From Clostridia bacterium (lineage in GTDB: Bacteria > Bacillota > Clostridia > UMGS1810): 64,000 nt of DNA. The translations under genes were made by a program, and so were the position numbers. This document shows, one piece after another, positions 16,103 to 26,305 of this stretch. Numbering within the stretch: the first letter of the stretch is position 1; every line of letters begins with the position of its first letter. The DNA is taken from NCBI GenBank assembly GCA_017436905.1, contig JAFSCF010000004.1, positions 1 through 64,000 on the forward strand, given 5' to 3'. The notes under the pieces are model-generated. The model worked only from the letters and a program-made list of their open reading frames with translations, had not been told where the DNA came from and did not search any database.

Positions 16103-16261
16103 TTACCTCATGCAGTTACTTTCGGATTGTCATACGGCATCACACTTGCATCAGGTTTTCTGACTATAAAATACGGAAGTTTGTCAATAACAATGCTGGT
16201 AACTTCTTATTCATTGGTTATTTCTACGTATAGTTTTGTATCTGACTATTTCAGCAGGTAG
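16103..16261 (+). pseudogene. Remnant of an EamA/DMT-family membrane transporter
   Basis: About 50 codons in one frame, ending in TAG, spell a hydrophobic segment with GLSYGITLASGFL and GSLSITMLVTSYSLVIS. The L-V-T-S-Y-S-L-V-I stretch is characteristic of EamA drug/metabolite transporters. No start codon, ribosome site or remaining helices are attached, and its upstream neighbour is an unrelated fragment. The rest of 15875-16405 contains no other gene that I can recognise. Confidence 0.5.
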
Positions 16262-16405
16262 AATTGCAATAGGCTTTTTGCGGCGGTGATTATATATTAC
16301 GTGCCCAAAATCTTAATATTCGTGCACGTAAACCGTAGTTTAACCACCAAAAATGTGCTAATATCAAAGTAACACAAGAAATTAACCTTTGGATGGTGTT
16401 GTGTA

Positions 16406-17254
16406 ATGTATGATATAACTGCAATTAAAAATTATATTCATTTTTTGAAAAAGGAGCATAATTTGTCTGTAACCCTGCATTTAGACGGTGATGATGCTTT
16501 GGCTGTTTCAAACGAACTTATCACGTTTAATATTCACGACAACTCATACTGTGCGTATATCAAAACTTTTTCCGAGGCGTGGAAGCATTGTATTCAAAAG
16601 CAGGACAAAGTAAAGCAAAAGTGTGCGTGCGGTTCATATAGCGGTGTGTGCTATGCAGGTGTTAAGGAATTTGTTTACCCTGTTTGTAAAGAGGATAAAG
16701 TAGTTGGATTTATATGTGTAAGCGGGTATAAATGCGCCGATTACGACAGTTATATAAGTCGTGTTTCCCAAAAGTATTCTATACCGAAAGAAAATTTGAA
16801 GGCAGCGTACAAGTCGTTAAAAACAGATATACCAAAATCAATGATTGATACTTTAATTGCTCCGCTTTGTAATATGTTGGAACTTGCTTTTATAAAAACA
16901 GTAACCAAAACGAACGAGGATATGAGCATTATAGAAAAGGTGGAACGCTATCTTAAATTAAACCGTACGCATAATATATCGTCATACGATTTGTGCAATT
17001 ATCTTTCTTGCAGCAGGTCGCACATAAGTCACCAATTTAAAACGCAAACTGGTAAGAGTATAAGAGAATACCTTACGGAACTAAGGTTAGAAGATGCAAA
17101 ATCTCTGCTTAAACATTCTGAACTTACTGTTACCGAAATTGCTTTTTCAGTAGGTTTTGGTAGTTCAAATTATTTTACGAATGTGTTTAAAAAAGAAATG
17201 GGTATGTCGCCCGGAGAATACAGAAAGCAAAAACGAAATGAAAATAACATTTAA
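16406..17254 (+). CDS. AraC-family regulator with PocR-type sensory domain
   Basis: 282 residues. The first 150 form a PocR-like ligand domain with conserved cysteines and glycines (CACGSYSGVCYAGVKEFVYP, VVGFICVSGYKC). PocR domains in other bacteria sense small diols or hydrocarbon derivatives. Residues about 180-275 carry the two AraC HTH motifs (SSYDLCNYLSCSRSHISHQF and TVTEIAFSVGFGSSNYFTNV). The ribosome site is weak. The FAD oxidoreductase gene starts 15 bases after the stop, so this protein probably regulates it and is cotranscribed with it. Confidence 0.88.
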   Translation: MYDITAIKNYIHFLKKEHNLSVTLHLDGDDALAVSNELITFNIHDNSYCAYIKTFSEAWKHCIQKQDKVKQKCACGSYSGVCYAGVKEFVYPVCKEDKVVGFICVSGYKCADYDSYISRVSQKYSIPKENLKAAYKSLKTDIPKSMIDTLIAPLCNMLELAFIKTVTKTNEDMSIIEKVERYLKLNRTHNISSYDLCNYLSCSRSHISHQFKTQTGKSIREYLTELRLEDAKSLLKHSELTVTEIAFSVGFGSSNYFTNVFKKEMGMSPGEYRKQKRNENNI

Positions 17255-17269
17255 CAGAGGAATTTATAT

Positions 17270-18958
17270 ATGAAAACATTAAATTATAAAACAGATTTGT
17301 GCGTTGTTGGCGGTGGTCTGGCAGGGCTTTGCTGTGCCGTGGCTGCAGCACGACACGGAATTAAAACTGTTCTTGTTCAGGACAGACCTGTTTTAGGTGG
17401 TAATGCGTCTGAAGAAGTGCGTATGTGGATATGCGGCGCTCACGGTAAAGACAACCGTGAAACGGGAATAATAGAGGAGATAATACTCGAAAATTTTTAT
17501 TATAATAAACAACTTAAATACCCTTTGTGGGATTCTGTTCTCTATGGCAAAGCAATGGCAGAGCATAATCTCACTTTGCTTTTAAATTCAAGTTGCCTTG
17601 ACGCACAGATGGACGGTAATAGAATTGTAAGCATAAAAGCGTGGCAGTCCAATGCTGAAACTTTTCATACGATAGAGGCAAAATATTTTGCAGATTGCTC
17701 GGGCGATTCTGTGCTTGCGCCTTTAAGCGGTGCAGAATTTATGTACGGCAGAGAGGCAAAGAGCGATTTTAACGAAACAATCCCGCCTGATGCAGCAGAC
17801 AAAAAGACTATGGGTATGAGTTGTATGTTCCAGATAAGGGAAACCGACCATAAGGTAGAGTTTATTCCTCCATCATGGGCGTATACATATGAAACAGATG
17901 CAGACCTGCCATATAAAGAACACCCTATGGACACTAATTTCTGGTGGATAGAACTGGGAGGTGAGTGGGACTGCATACACGATACTGACCGTTGCCGTGA
18001 CGAACTTTTAAAAATTGCGTACGGCGTGTGGGATCATATGAAAAACCATGGCAACCATGGTGCAGATAATTGGGAACTTGAGTGGATAGGGTTCTTGCCC
18101 GGCAAGCGTGAGAGCCGCAGATATGTAGGTAAATATATAATCACTCAGAACGATGTGGAAGCGGAAGGCAGATTTGATGACCTTATTGCCTATGGCGGCT
18201 GGACGATGGACGACCATTTTCCATCAGGATTTTACTATAATGACGGACCACCTAATATATTCCATCCCGCACCAAGCCCGTGGGGGATTCCTTTAAGAAG
18301 TTTGATATCTTCCAATATTTCAAACCTTGTATTTGCCGGACGCAATATAAGCGTAACCCATGCGGCATTAAGTTCATCAAGAGTAATGGCCACTTGTGCA
18401 ATATTAGGTCAGGCAATCGGCACTGCTGTTGCTATGGCGGTTAATGAAAATTGTGTGGTGGAAGATATAGATATCAAAAAACTTCAGCAGCAACTTATGC
18501 AAGATGATTGCTATTTGCCATGGCAGGAAAGGGAAGTGTCCAAGATAACTAAAAGCGCTGTATGCTCTGCCGATATTGTGCGTAACGGTAAAGACCGCGG
18601 TGAGGTAAACTGCTGGATTGGCAAAGATGGAGACTCTATAGAATATTCATTTGCCCAAACTACTTACGTTAATAAAATAAGATTAGTGTTCGACAGTAAT
18701 CTTAACAGAAACTATAATAATATGCCGTGCAGATATAAACTTAACGAGCAGGATTTTAAACTTCCGGATACGTTGATTAAGGACTATCGCATCGATATTA
18801 TCTTTGCGGATGGCTCTGCGGAAAGCATCAATGTGTGCGATAACCATCAACGTTTGGTGTATCATAGCATTGCTGAAAACGTTAAAAAAATTATATTTAC
18901 ACCGCTTGCTACACAAGGCTGCAGTGAATACAGAGTATTTGATTTTGAACTTATTTAA
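17270..18958 (+). CDS. FAD-dependent oxidoreductase with C-terminal beta-sandwich
   Basis: 562 residues. Residues 5-30 form the Rossmann FAD site (CVVGGGLAGLCCAVAAARHG), followed by GGNASEEVRMWICG, a signature of the FAD_oxidored family (PF12831) found in many anaerobic carbohydrate-use loci. A second FAD contact is NLVFAGRNIS near 350. After about residue 410 the sequence changes to a domain with a DIVRNG, WIGKDGDSIEYSF, VNKIRLVFDSN pattern, resembling a discoidin/F5-8-type carbohydrate-binding sandwich. There is no signal peptide, so it acts in the cytoplasm. The true substrate of this family is mostly undetermined. Confidence 0.85.
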   Translation: MKTLNYKTDLCVVGGGLAGLCCAVAAARHGIKTVLVQDRPVLGGNASEEVRMWICGAHGKDNRETGIIEEIILENFYYNKQLKYPLWDSVLYGKAMAEHNLTLLLNSSCLDAQMDGNRIVSIKAWQSNAETFHTIEAKYFADCSGDSVLAPLSGAEFMYGREAKSDFNETIPPDAADKKTMGMSCMFQIRETDHKVEFIPPSWAYTYETDADLPYKEHPMDTNFWWIELGGEWDCIHDTDRCRDELLKIAYGVWDHMKNHGNHGADNWELEWIGFLPGKRESRRYVGKYIITQNDVEAEGRFDDLIAYGGWTMDDHFPSGFYYNDGPPNIFHPAPSPWGIPLRSLISSNISNLVFAGRNISVTHAALSSSRVMATCAILGQAIGTAVAMAVNENCVVEDIDIKKLQQQLMQDDCYLPWQEREVSKITKSAVCSADIVRNGKDRGEVNCWIGKDGDSIEYSFAQTTYVNKIRLVFDSNLNRNYNNMPCRYKLNEQDFKLPDTLIKDYRIDIIFADGSAESINVCDNHQRLVYHSIAENVKKIIFTPLATQGCSEYRVFDFELI

Positions 18959-18996
18959 CAAAAACAACCCGTTCGAATGAACGGGTTGTTTTTGTT
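18957..18996. terminator. Bidirectional terminator between the FAD oxidoreductase gene and malQ
   Basis: A 17-bp perfect stem (18957-18973 with 18980-18996) with A-run and T-run flanks between two convergent genes. Confidence 0.93.
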
Positions 18997-20428
18997 AAAT
19001 TCTTGAATATATTTCGTTAAGTCGTCTGAAACGTTTTTTGTCAATACTGTCTAGTTGTTCTTTTGTTATTCTGTATGCCCAGTTGCCTTCTGCCCTGCCT
19101 GGTGTGTTAAGCCTTGTGTCTGAGCCGTAGCCAAGCAAATCCTGTATCGGCATTATAACTACTCCTGCGGCAGATGCCATCATTGTGCGTATGATATATT
19201 CGCAACCACCGCTCCAGTCATCGCCTTTAAAGCCGCAGTATTCCAGCATATATCTTCTTGTACCTTCGTCCAGTTCCCAAAGGTAACCGAGAAGGGTGTT
19301 GTTGTCGTGTGTGCCGGTGTAGGCAACGCAATTGTTAATGTAGTTGTGCGGCAGATGTGTAGAGGCAGTATCACCCATAAAAGCAAACTGAAATACCCTC
19401 ATTCCGGGAAAACCGCTGTCGTTTACAAGTTTTACAACATCTTCTGTTATAAGCCCCAAATCTTCGGCAATAATAAGTGCGTTGCCGCTTACTTCTTTTA
19501 TGGCATTTATCAGTTTCATACCGGGTCCTTTGCTCATTTTACCCTCTTTTGCGGTTTTGGCATCGCCGGGTACTTCCCAGAAAGACTCAATTCCTCTGAA
19601 ATGGTCTATACGTATTCCATCAAACATTTTGGTCATATGCGAAATTCTGTTTCGCCACCAACGAAAATTTTCTTTCTCCATAGCAGACCAGTTGTATATG
19701 GGGTTTCCCCATAACTGACCGTCTTGGCTGAAATAGTCAGGCGGAACACCTGCTACGGACGTGGGATTATTTTTTTCGTCGAGCATAAACAAGTGTTTGT
19801 CAGACCACACATCACTGCTGTCGAGATCGACGTAAATTGGAATATCTCCAATTATTTTGATACCTTTTTCGTTAGCGTACTTTTTAACTTCTGCCCATTG
19901 CATAAAGAATTCATACTGGATAAACTTCCACATAAAAAGGTCATCTTCGTTGTAGTTTTCGCTTTCCCAGTTATACCATGCTTCGTTATTGTTGGCTGTT
20001 TTAATCGCCATAAATTTGCAGAAATTATTCAGATAAGTATTTTGCGATATAAATAAGTTTATTTCGTCTTTGTTGTTTACTCTTAAAGACGCAGTTTTAA
20101 GTATAGGTAATCTTTCTTTATAAAGACGTTCATATTCACATACATACGGATTGTGCTGTTTTTGACATTCGAGTTCATCGTAAGTAAGCAAACCTTTGTC
20201 ACGAAGTTTTTCTAAATTTATAAAATAAGGGGTTCCTGCAAATGCAGATGGGGATTTGTAAGGTGAATTACATTCGTCCGAAGGGCAGAATGGCAGCACC
20301 TGCCAGTATGAATAACCACACTCAGATAGAAAATCTATAAAGTATTTTGCTTCCTTGCCGAATCCGCCAATTGAATAGTCGCCGAACAGCGAAGAAATAT
20401 GCATCAGTACGCCGCTTTTTCTGTTCAA
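18995..20428 (-). CDS. malQ: 4-alpha-glucanotransferase (amylomaltase)
   Basis: 477 residues, GH77. MalQ moves alpha-1,4-glucan segments between chains and releases glucose, working with phosphorylase in glycogen and maltodextrin use. Hallmarks: RKSGVLMHISSL at the start, SPYKSPSAFAGTPYFI, IGDIPIYVDLDSSD, FDGIRIDHFRG (nucleophile Asp), IIAEDLG (acid/base Glu) and YTGTHDNNTLLG (third Asp). The start is a TTG with GGAGGT 7 bases upstream. It is divergent from the glgB operon and has its own promoter. Confidence 0.96.
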   Translation of the reverse strand: MNRKSGVLMHISSLFGDYSIGGFGKEAKYFIDFLSECGYSYWQVLPFCPSDECNSPYKSPSAFAGTPYFINLEKLRDKGLLTYDELECQKQHNPYVCEYERLYKERLPILKTASLRVNNKDEINLFISQNTYLNNFCKFMAIKTANNNEAWYNWESENYNEDDLFMWKFIQYEFFMQWAEVKKYANEKGIKIIGDIPIYVDLDSSDVWSDKHLFMLDEKNNPTSVAGVPPDYFSQDGQLWGNPIYNWSAMEKENFRWWRNRISHMTKMFDGIRIDHFRGIESFWEVPGDAKTAKEGKMSKGPGMKLINAIKEVSGNALIIAEDLGLITEDVVKLVNDSGFPGMRVFQFAFMGDTASTHLPHNYINNCVAYTGTHDNNTLLGYLWELDEGTRRYMLEYCGFKGDDWSGGCEYIIRTMMASAAGVVIMPIQDLLGYGSDTRLNTPGRAEGNWAYRITKEQLDSIDKKRFRRLNEIYSRI

Positions 20429-20467
20429 AACATTACCTCCATTACAAAAAAATTCAAATATGGAAAC

Positions 20468-20496
20468 AGTATATCATAAATATACAAAATTTTCAA
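20468..20496 (-). promoter_or_regulatory. Promoter for malQ
   Basis: Minus strand: TTGAAA (20496-20491), 17-base spacer, TGA-TATACT (-10 at 20473-20468), about 40 bases before the TTG start. Confidence 0.78.
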
Positions 20497-20536
20497 TGGG
20501 AATATAGTCCAAAACGCAGATAATTCCTTGGCTTGC

Positions 20537-20565
20537 TTGACATAAGATTGTTTGTGGGATATAAT
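20537..20565 (+). promoter_or_regulatory. Promoter for the glycogen operon
   Basis: TTGACA (20537-20542), 17-base spacer, TATAAT (20560-20565). It is a perfect consensus promoter 64 bases ahead of glgB, and the only strong promoter seen before the operon terminator at 30.7 kb. A weak AT-rich inverted repeat (20582-20588 / 20597-20603) lies in the leader. Confidence 0.85.
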
Positions 20566-20628
20566 ATAAGCAGTATATGTTGATATATATTTAAAGATAT
20601 ATCTGAAAGTTGAAGGAGAGGATTCTTT

Positions 20629-22518
20629 ATGAGAATAAAATCCTGTAATAATATACAAGAGATGCTTAACGAATTTGCCGCAGGGACCAGCACAAAAGCG
20701 TATGAGTTTATGGGCTGCCATAAGGTGAAAGGCGGATATATTTTCAGGGTGTGGGCGCCTAATGCTGTAAGTGTAAGTGTTGTTGGCTCGTTTAACGATT
20801 GGGATACGTCGGCTTCCCCTATGGAAAATATTGGTTACGGCGTCTGGCAGGCAACTATTACGAATGCAGAAATTTATGATGAATATAAATATTATATAGG
20901 TAAAGCAAACGGCGGATATGTTTATAAGAGTGATCCGTATGCGTTCCATGCGTGTACACGTCCTGAAAATTCGTCAAAGGTTTATGACCTTGACGGTTTT
21001 AAGTGGACAGATGCAGCCTACCGTAAGTCAAAGGCAAAAAAGCCGATAATGAATCAGCCTATGAATATTTACGAAGTTCATCTTGGCTCATGGCTTCAGC
21101 ATGAAGACGGGAATTTTCTGTCATATACCGATATGGCGGATAAACTTGTAAAATATGTTAAAAATATGAACTATACACATGTAGAATTACTTCCGGTGAG
21201 TGAATATCCTTTCGACCCGTCGTGGGGGTATCAGGTAACGGGCTATTATGCACCTACATCACGCTACGGTACACCGAAAGATTTTATGAAATTTGTTGAT
21301 ATTCTACACTCTGCCGGCATAGGTGTTATATTAGACTGGGTTGGTGCGCATTTTCCGAAAGACGAAAATGGTCTTTATGAATTTGACGGAAGTTGTCTTT
21401 ACGAATCGTCCGATCCGCTAAGAAACGAACACCCCGACTGGCAGACACGAATTTTCGATTATTCCCGATATGAAGTAAAGTCGTTTTTAATATCGAATAT
21501 AGTTTATTGGCTCGATAAATATCACATAGACGGAATCAGGGTGGATGCGGTTGCATCAATGCTGTACTTAGACTACGGCAGACGTGACGGACAGTGGCGA
21601 CCAAACAAATACGGCGGCAATTACAACCTTGATGCTATTGATTTTCTGCGAGATATGAACAATGCCGCATTTGCATTTGAACCGTCGGTTATAATGGTGG
21701 CTGAAGAGTCTACGGCATTTCCTATGGTTACAAAGCCTGCGTATGACGGCGGGCTTGGATTTAACTTTAAATGGAATATGGGTTGGATGAATGACCTTTT
21801 AGGATATATGTCAACCGACCCGCTCTTCAGAAAAGGCAGACACAACGACCTAACGTTTTCTATGACGTACGCATTTTCTGAAAATTATATACTTCCGCTT
21901 TCGCACGACGAAGTTGTGCATGGCAAATGTTCTATGATAGGCAAAATGCCCGGAAACTATGAAGATAAGTTTGCTAACCTGCGTGCGTTTTATGCGTATA
22001 TGATGGCGCACCCCGGAAAAAAACTTAATTTTATGGGGAACGAGTTTGCTCAGTTTATAGAGTGGAATTACGAAAATCCGCTTGAGTGGTTTATGTTAGA
22101 GTATGACAAGCATAAACAAATGCAGAAATTTGTAAAAGAACTTAACGGATTTTATTTGGATAACAAGCCTTTCTGGGAAAATGATTCCGACTGGCAGGGA
22201 TTTAGTTGGATTTCACACGATGACCACAGCCAGAGTGTAATATCTTTTGTCCGCCGTGATAAGGATGGGAACGAAGTAGTTGTTGTGTGCAACTTCTGCC
22301 CCGTAGAGAGAAAAGACTATTGCATAGGAGTTCCCCAAAAAGGTGTATATAAGCCGGTGCTTTCAACCGATGCCGCCAAGTATGGAGGTTCGGGCACAAG
22401 GCTTAGAAAAGTAAAAACAAAAGACATTGTAATGCACGGATTTGAACAATCAATTTCTATTACGCTACCGCCGCTTTCAACCGTATATTATGTAAAAGAG
22501 AGTAAAGACAATAAGTAA
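20629..22518 (+). CDS. glgB: 1,4-alpha-glucan branching enzyme
   Basis: 629 residues, GH13. GlgB introduces alpha-1,6 branches into glycogen. An N-terminal CBM48 domain (about 25-110; [20 protein letters not shown]) is followed by the barrel. Catalytic residues: Asp306 ([10 protein letters not shown]), a Glu in MVAEES (359-360), and Asp427 (LSHDEVVHG). The extra N-terminal module of the E. coli enzyme is missing, as in other Bacillota. An AAGGAGAG site precedes the ATG. It is the first gene of the glg operon. Confidence 0.96.
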   Translation: MRIKSCNNIQEMLNEFAAGTSTKAYEFMGCHKVKGGYIFRVWAPNAVSVSVVGSFNDWDTSASPMENIGYGVWQATITNAEIYDEYKYYIGKANGGYVYKSDPYAFHACTRPENSSKVYDLDGFKWTDAAYRKSKAKKPIMNQPMNIYEVHLGSWLQHEDGNFLSYTDMADKLVKYVKNMNYTHVELLPVSEYPFDPSWGYQVTGYYAPTSRYGTPKDFMKFVDILHSAGIGVILDWVGAHFPKDENGLYEFDGSCLYESSDPLRNEHPDWQTRIFDYSRYEVKSFLISNIVYWLDKYHIDGIRVDAVASMLYLDYGRRDGQWRPNKYGGNYNLDAIDFLRDMNNAAFAFEPSVIMVAEESTAFPMVTKPAYDGGLGFNFKWNMGWMNDLLGYMSTDPLFRKGRHNDLTFSMTYAFSENYILPLSHDEVVHGKCSMIGKMPGNYEDKFANLRAFYAYMMAHPGKKLNFMGNEFAQFIEWNYENPLEWFMLEYDKHKQMQKFVKELNGFYLDNKPFWENDSDWQGFSWISHDDHSQSVISFVRRDKDGNEVVVVCNFCPVERKDYCIGVPQKGVYKPVLSTDAAKYGGSGTRLRKVKTKDIVMHGFEQSISITLPPLSTVYYVKESKDNK

Positions 22519-22553
22519 TATACCAATATATAAAAAATAGGGGGTTATGTCTT

Positions 22554-23738
22554 ATGTTAGACAGACGAAAAGAATGTATTGCTATGCTTTTAGCCGGAGG
22601 TCAGGGAAGCAGATTGCTGGTGCTTACGCACAAAACAGCAAAGCCTGCCGTTCCGTTTGGCGGTAAATATCGCATTATCGATTTTCCGCTTTCAAACTGT
22701 GTTAATTCGGGTATTGACACGGTGGGTATTTTAACACAGTATCAGCCTTTGGAACTTAACAACTATATAGGTAACGGACAGCCATGGGGCCTTAACAGAA
22801 ACTTTGGCGGTGTTCATATCTTACCGCCGTATGCACAATCTGAAAAAATGGAGTGGTACAAAGGCACTGCAAACGCAATATATCAGAATATCCCCTTTGT
22901 AGAGCGTTATAATCCTAAAAACGTAATCATTTTATCGGGTGACCATATCTATAAAATGGATTACTCAAAAATGCTCAAATACCATATAGACAACGATGCC
23001 GAATGTACAATTGCAGTGCGTGATGTGCCTATAGAAGATGCAAGCCGTTTTGGTATTATGAATACCAATCCCGACGGTTCTATTTATGAGTTTGAGGAAA
23101 AGCCAGCAAATCCAAAGAGCAATCACGCGTCTATGGGTGTGTATATTTTCAAATGGGAAGTACTTCGCAAATATCTTATTGATGACGAAGCAGACGAAAC
23201 TTCCGATAATGATTTCGGCAAAAATATTATCCCTGCACTTTTGCGTGACGGCAGAAGCCTTTATGCATACACATTTGCAGATTACTGGAAAGATGTCGGC
23301 ACTATCCACAGTTTGTGGGAGTCTAATATGGAACTTTTAGACGGCACTTTTAATATCCGTGATAAGGTATTTAAAACCTATGCACGAAACTACGCAAAAC
23401 CCTCAAGTTATATAGCAGGCAGCAGCGAAATTAAAAATTCGTTCGTAGCAGAAGGTTGCTCTGTAAAGGGTAAGATTGAACATTCAGTTATTTCTACAGG
23501 CTGCACCATTGAAGAAGACGTTCAGATTTACAACAGTGTTATTATGCCTGACGCAGTTATTAAAAAAGGCGCAATAGTCAAATATGCCATAGTAGGCGAG
23601 GGCGCAGTTATAAACGAAAATGCCAAAGTTGGTGATGACCCCGTTTATTATGACGAAAGCGAATGGGGCATCAGTGTAGTAGGCAAAGACGAGCAGATAG
23701 CCAGAAACAGCGTTGTAAAACCCAATGAAGTTATTTAA
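22554..23738 (+). CDS. glgC: Glucose-1-phosphate adenylyltransferase, catalytic subunit
   Basis: 394 residues. Makes ADP-glucose from ATP and glucose 1-phosphate. The nucleotide-binding [10 protein letters not shown] is present, followed by [20 protein letters not shown], the metal-binding Asp of [12 protein letters not shown], and a C-terminal left-handed beta-helix (hexapeptide-like [12 protein letters not shown]). The residue after GSRL is Leu where Gly is usual (RLLVLTHK instead of RLGVLTKK), a small deviation in the loop. It lies between glgB and glgD with short spacers. Confidence 0.95.
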   Translation: MLDRRKECIAMLLAGGQGSRLLVLTHKTAKPAVPFGGKYRIIDFPLSNCVNSGIDTVGILTQYQPLELNNYIGNGQPWGLNRNFGGVHILPPYAQSEKMEWYKGTANAIYQNIPFVERYNPKNVIILSGDHIYKMDYSKMLKYHIDNDAECTIAVRDVPIEDASRFGIMNTNPDGSIYEFEEKPANPKSNHASMGVYIFKWEVLRKYLIDDEADETSDNDFGKNIIPALLRDGRSLYAYTFADYWKDVGTIHSLWESNMELLDGTFNIRDKVFKTYARNYAKPSSYIAGSSEIKNSFVAEGCSVKGKIEHSVISTGCTIEEDVQIYNSVIMPDAVIKKGAIVKYAIVGEGAVINENAKVGDDPVYYDESEWGISVVGKDEQIARNSVVKPNEVI

Positions 23739-23754
23739 AGGAGAGTGACTGAAT

Positions 23755-24870
23755 ATGAAAAAATTATCAGGTATCATTTTTTCTAATATTTACGACGGTG
23801 CTCTGGGCGATTTAACAGCAAAGAGAACTGTTGCATCACTGCCGTTCGGCGGCAGATACCGCCAGATAGACTTTGTTCTGTCCAGTATGGTTAATTCAAA
23901 TATCACCTCTGTAGGTGTTATTACAAAATACAATTACGAATCTTTGATGGACCACTTAGGCTCGTGTGAGGAGTGGGATCTTAACCGTAAAAATGGAGGG
24001 TTATACATAATACCCCCATTCGCATTCGGCAGGTCAGATGTATACCACGGCAAGTTAGAGGCACTCCATACAGCGCTTAATTTCTTAAAATCACAAAATA
24101 CCGAGTATATCGTGCTTTCAGATACTATCACCATATGCAATATCGACTACCGTGATGTGCTTTCAAACCACATTGCATCAGGTAAAGATGTTACCGCTAT
24201 TGCATCAAAACCACGCAGCGGTGCCGATAATTACCCTGCAGTTTTTGAAGTTGACCGTAACAAAAGCGCAAAATCAATTACTGTAAACTGTCCCGCAGGC
24301 AAAAATTCATATGTGGGCTTCGGAATGTTCGTTATGGAGCGTGAAGCACTCATAAAAGTGGTTGAAGAATGTGTTTCGGCGGGTTTTTACCACTTTGAAA
24401 AAGACTTTTTGCAAAAGTACTTTAATGAGGGTAAGATTACTGTTAATGTGTATAATTTTGAAGGTACTGTTCTTCGTAACCGTGATATTGCAACTTACCT
24501 TAAAAACAACCTTAAACTTACAGATGAGAAAGTTCATAGCGGTTTGTTTAAACCTGCTGCACCTATCTACACAAAAGTACGTGACGAAATCCCAACATAT
24601 TATGGTGATACATCGTCTGTAAATGAGTGTATTGTAGCAGACGGATGCGTTATCCGCGGTGAACTTGAAAATTCCGTGCTTTTCCGTGATGTTAAAGTTG
24701 AAGAAAGTGCTAAGGTTATAGGCTCTGTTATTATGCAGGGTACCAAGATTGGCAAGGGCGCATATATAGAAAACGCAATTATTGACAAAAACGTTACCAT
24801 AACCGAGGGTGCACGTCTTATAGGCGCTAAACACAGCCCCGTTATAGTAAAGAAAGGTGAAACCATATGA
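23755..24870 (+). CDS. glgD: GlgD, non-catalytic partner of ADP-glucose pyrophosphorylase
   Basis: 371 residues, related to GlgC but without the GGxGxRL nucleotide loop: the N-terminus reads IIFSNIYDGALGDLTAKR. The rest of the fold is kept (LPFGGRYRQIDFVLSSM, IVLSDTITICNIDY, and a C-terminal beta-helix with VIGSVIMQGTKIGKGA). In Geobacillus and other Bacillota, GlgD forms a hetero-oligomer with GlgC and raises its activity. The stop codon overlaps the glgA start by 4 bases. Confidence 0.94.
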   Translation: MKKLSGIIFSNIYDGALGDLTAKRTVASLPFGGRYRQIDFVLSSMVNSNITSVGVITKYNYESLMDHLGSCEEWDLNRKNGGLYIIPPFAFGRSDVYHGKLEALHTALNFLKSQNTEYIVLSDTITICNIDYRDVLSNHIASGKDVTAIASKPRSGADNYPAVFEVDRNKSAKSITVNCPAGKNSYVGFGMFVMEREALIKVVEECVSAGFYHFEKDFLQKYFNEGKITVNVYNFEGTVLRNRDIATYLKNNLKLTDEKVHSGLFKPAAPIYTKVRDEIPTYYGDTSSVNECIVADGCVIRGELENSVLFRDVKVEESAKVIGSVIMQGTKIGKGAYIENAIIDKNVTITEGARLIGAKHSPVIVKKGETI

Positions 24871-26291
24871 AAATACTTTTTGCCGCCAGCGAGGCTGCGC
24901 CGTTTGTAAAAAGCGGCGGTTTGGGTGATGTTGCTCAGGCATTGCCGGCAGAACTGGCGAAAGTAAAAGATGTTGAGGTAAGCGTATTTATACCTTACTA
25001 TAAAAGCATAAAAGACAATCCCGCTATAGAAGTTGAGTTTGTTACAAGTTTTGGCGTGCAGGTTGCATGGCGCAGACAGCATGTTGGAATATTTCGGGCA
25101 GTAAGCAAGAGTAAAAAACTCAAATATTATTTTATTGATAACGAGCACTATTTTTACCGTGACGGCATTTACGGTCACTATGACGACGGCGAGAGATTTA
25201 CGTATTTCTCAATGGCAATTTTAGAGGCTATGCGTCAACTTGATTATTACCCCGATGTAATCCATTGCAACGACTGGCAGACTGCGCTCATTCCCGTTCT
25301 AAAAAAAGCACTTTACGCAGGCGTTTACGATAATGCACGTACGGTATTTAACATTCATAATATTGAGTATCAGGGTAAGATGCCGAACGAATTTTTAAGT
25401 GATGTTATAGGCGTTGGCGAATATTGGAGAGGTATGCTCACATACGATGGTTGCATTAACTTTATGAAGGGCGCTATCGTAGCGGCAGATAAAATAACCA
25501 CAGTATCGAGAACTTACGCACATGAAATCCGTCACGCATTTTTTGCGCATGGACTTCAGGATATACTTAAAGAAAACGAGTATAAGATAGAGGGGATAGT
25601 AAACGGTATCAATACCGATTTGTATAATCCTGCAAAGGATACAACTATATTTGCAAACTTTACATCTACTAACATTTCAGGTAAAGCAAAAAATAAGGAA
25701 GAGATGCAGAAAATGCTTGGTCTTCCCGTAAATCCTGATGTTCCTGTAGTTGCAATGATATCACGCCTGGTATCACACAAAGGGTTAGACCTTGTTGAAT
25801 ACGTTATGGGTGAGATTATGCAGAGAGATTTGCAGTTTGTTGTTATCGGCACTGGCGATGCTAAGTATGAGGATATGTTCAACTTCAATGCATATGTTAA
25901 TCCCGATAAAATGTCTGCAAACATCACGTTCAATCCTGCGCTTGCAAATAAGGTATACGCAGGTGCGGATATGTTCCTTATGCCGTCAAAAAGCGAGCCT
26001 TGTGGACTTTCACAGTTAATTGCTATGCGCTACGGTACAGTTCCGATTGTACGTGAAACCGGCGGACTTTGGGATACCGTTCCGCCGCTTAATGTTGAAA
26101 CATTAGAGGGTAAAGGCTTTACTTTCAAAGGCTACAATGCCCATGATATGCTCGGCGCTATTGACAGGTGCATAGAGTTTTATCACGATAAAGCAAAATG
26201 GAATAAACACGTTAAAAATCTTATCAGATACAACAGCAGTTGGAAAGCATCTGTGCAGGAGTACCTGAGGATATATAATGAAATAATGTAA
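24867..26291 (+). CDS. glgA: Glycogen synthase (ADP-glucose type)
   Basis: 474 residues, GT5. Adds glucose from ADP-glucose to the growing chain. The N-terminal KSGGLGDVAQALP is the ADP-glucose motif (KxGGLGDV); the C-terminal SEPCGLSQLIAMRYGT and RETGGLWDTV are the second nucleotide-sugar site. It starts inside the last codons of glgD (ATGA overlap), so translation is coupled. Confidence 0.96.
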   Translation: MKILFAASEAAPFVKSGGLGDVAQALPAELAKVKDVEVSVFIPYYKSIKDNPAIEVEFVTSFGVQVAWRRQHVGIFRAVSKSKKLKYYFIDNEHYFYRDGIYGHYDDGERFTYFSMAILEAMRQLDYYPDVIHCNDWQTALIPVLKKALYAGVYDNARTVFNIHNIEYQGKMPNEFLSDVIGVGEYWRGMLTYDGCINFMKGAIVAADKITTVSRTYAHEIRHAFFAHGLQDILKENEYKIEGIVNGINTDLYNPAKDTTIFANFTSTNISGKAKNKEEMQKMLGLPVNPDVPVVAMISRLVSHKGLDLVEYVMGEIMQRDLQFVVIGTGDAKYEDMFNFNAYVNPDKMSANITFNPALANKVYAGADMFLMPSKSEPCGLSQLIAMRYGTVPIVRETGGLWDTVPPLNVETLEGKGFTFKGYNAHDMLGAIDRCIEFYHDKAKWNKHVKNLIRYNSSWKASVQEYLRIYNEIM

Positions 26292-26305
26292 CAGAGGAGT
26301 AAAAA

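Noticed and set aside
24307-24942. Long minus-strand frame (211 codons) across glgD
   Set aside because: Antisense shadow of glgD and glgA; no ribosome site and an unlikely, cysteine-rich composition.
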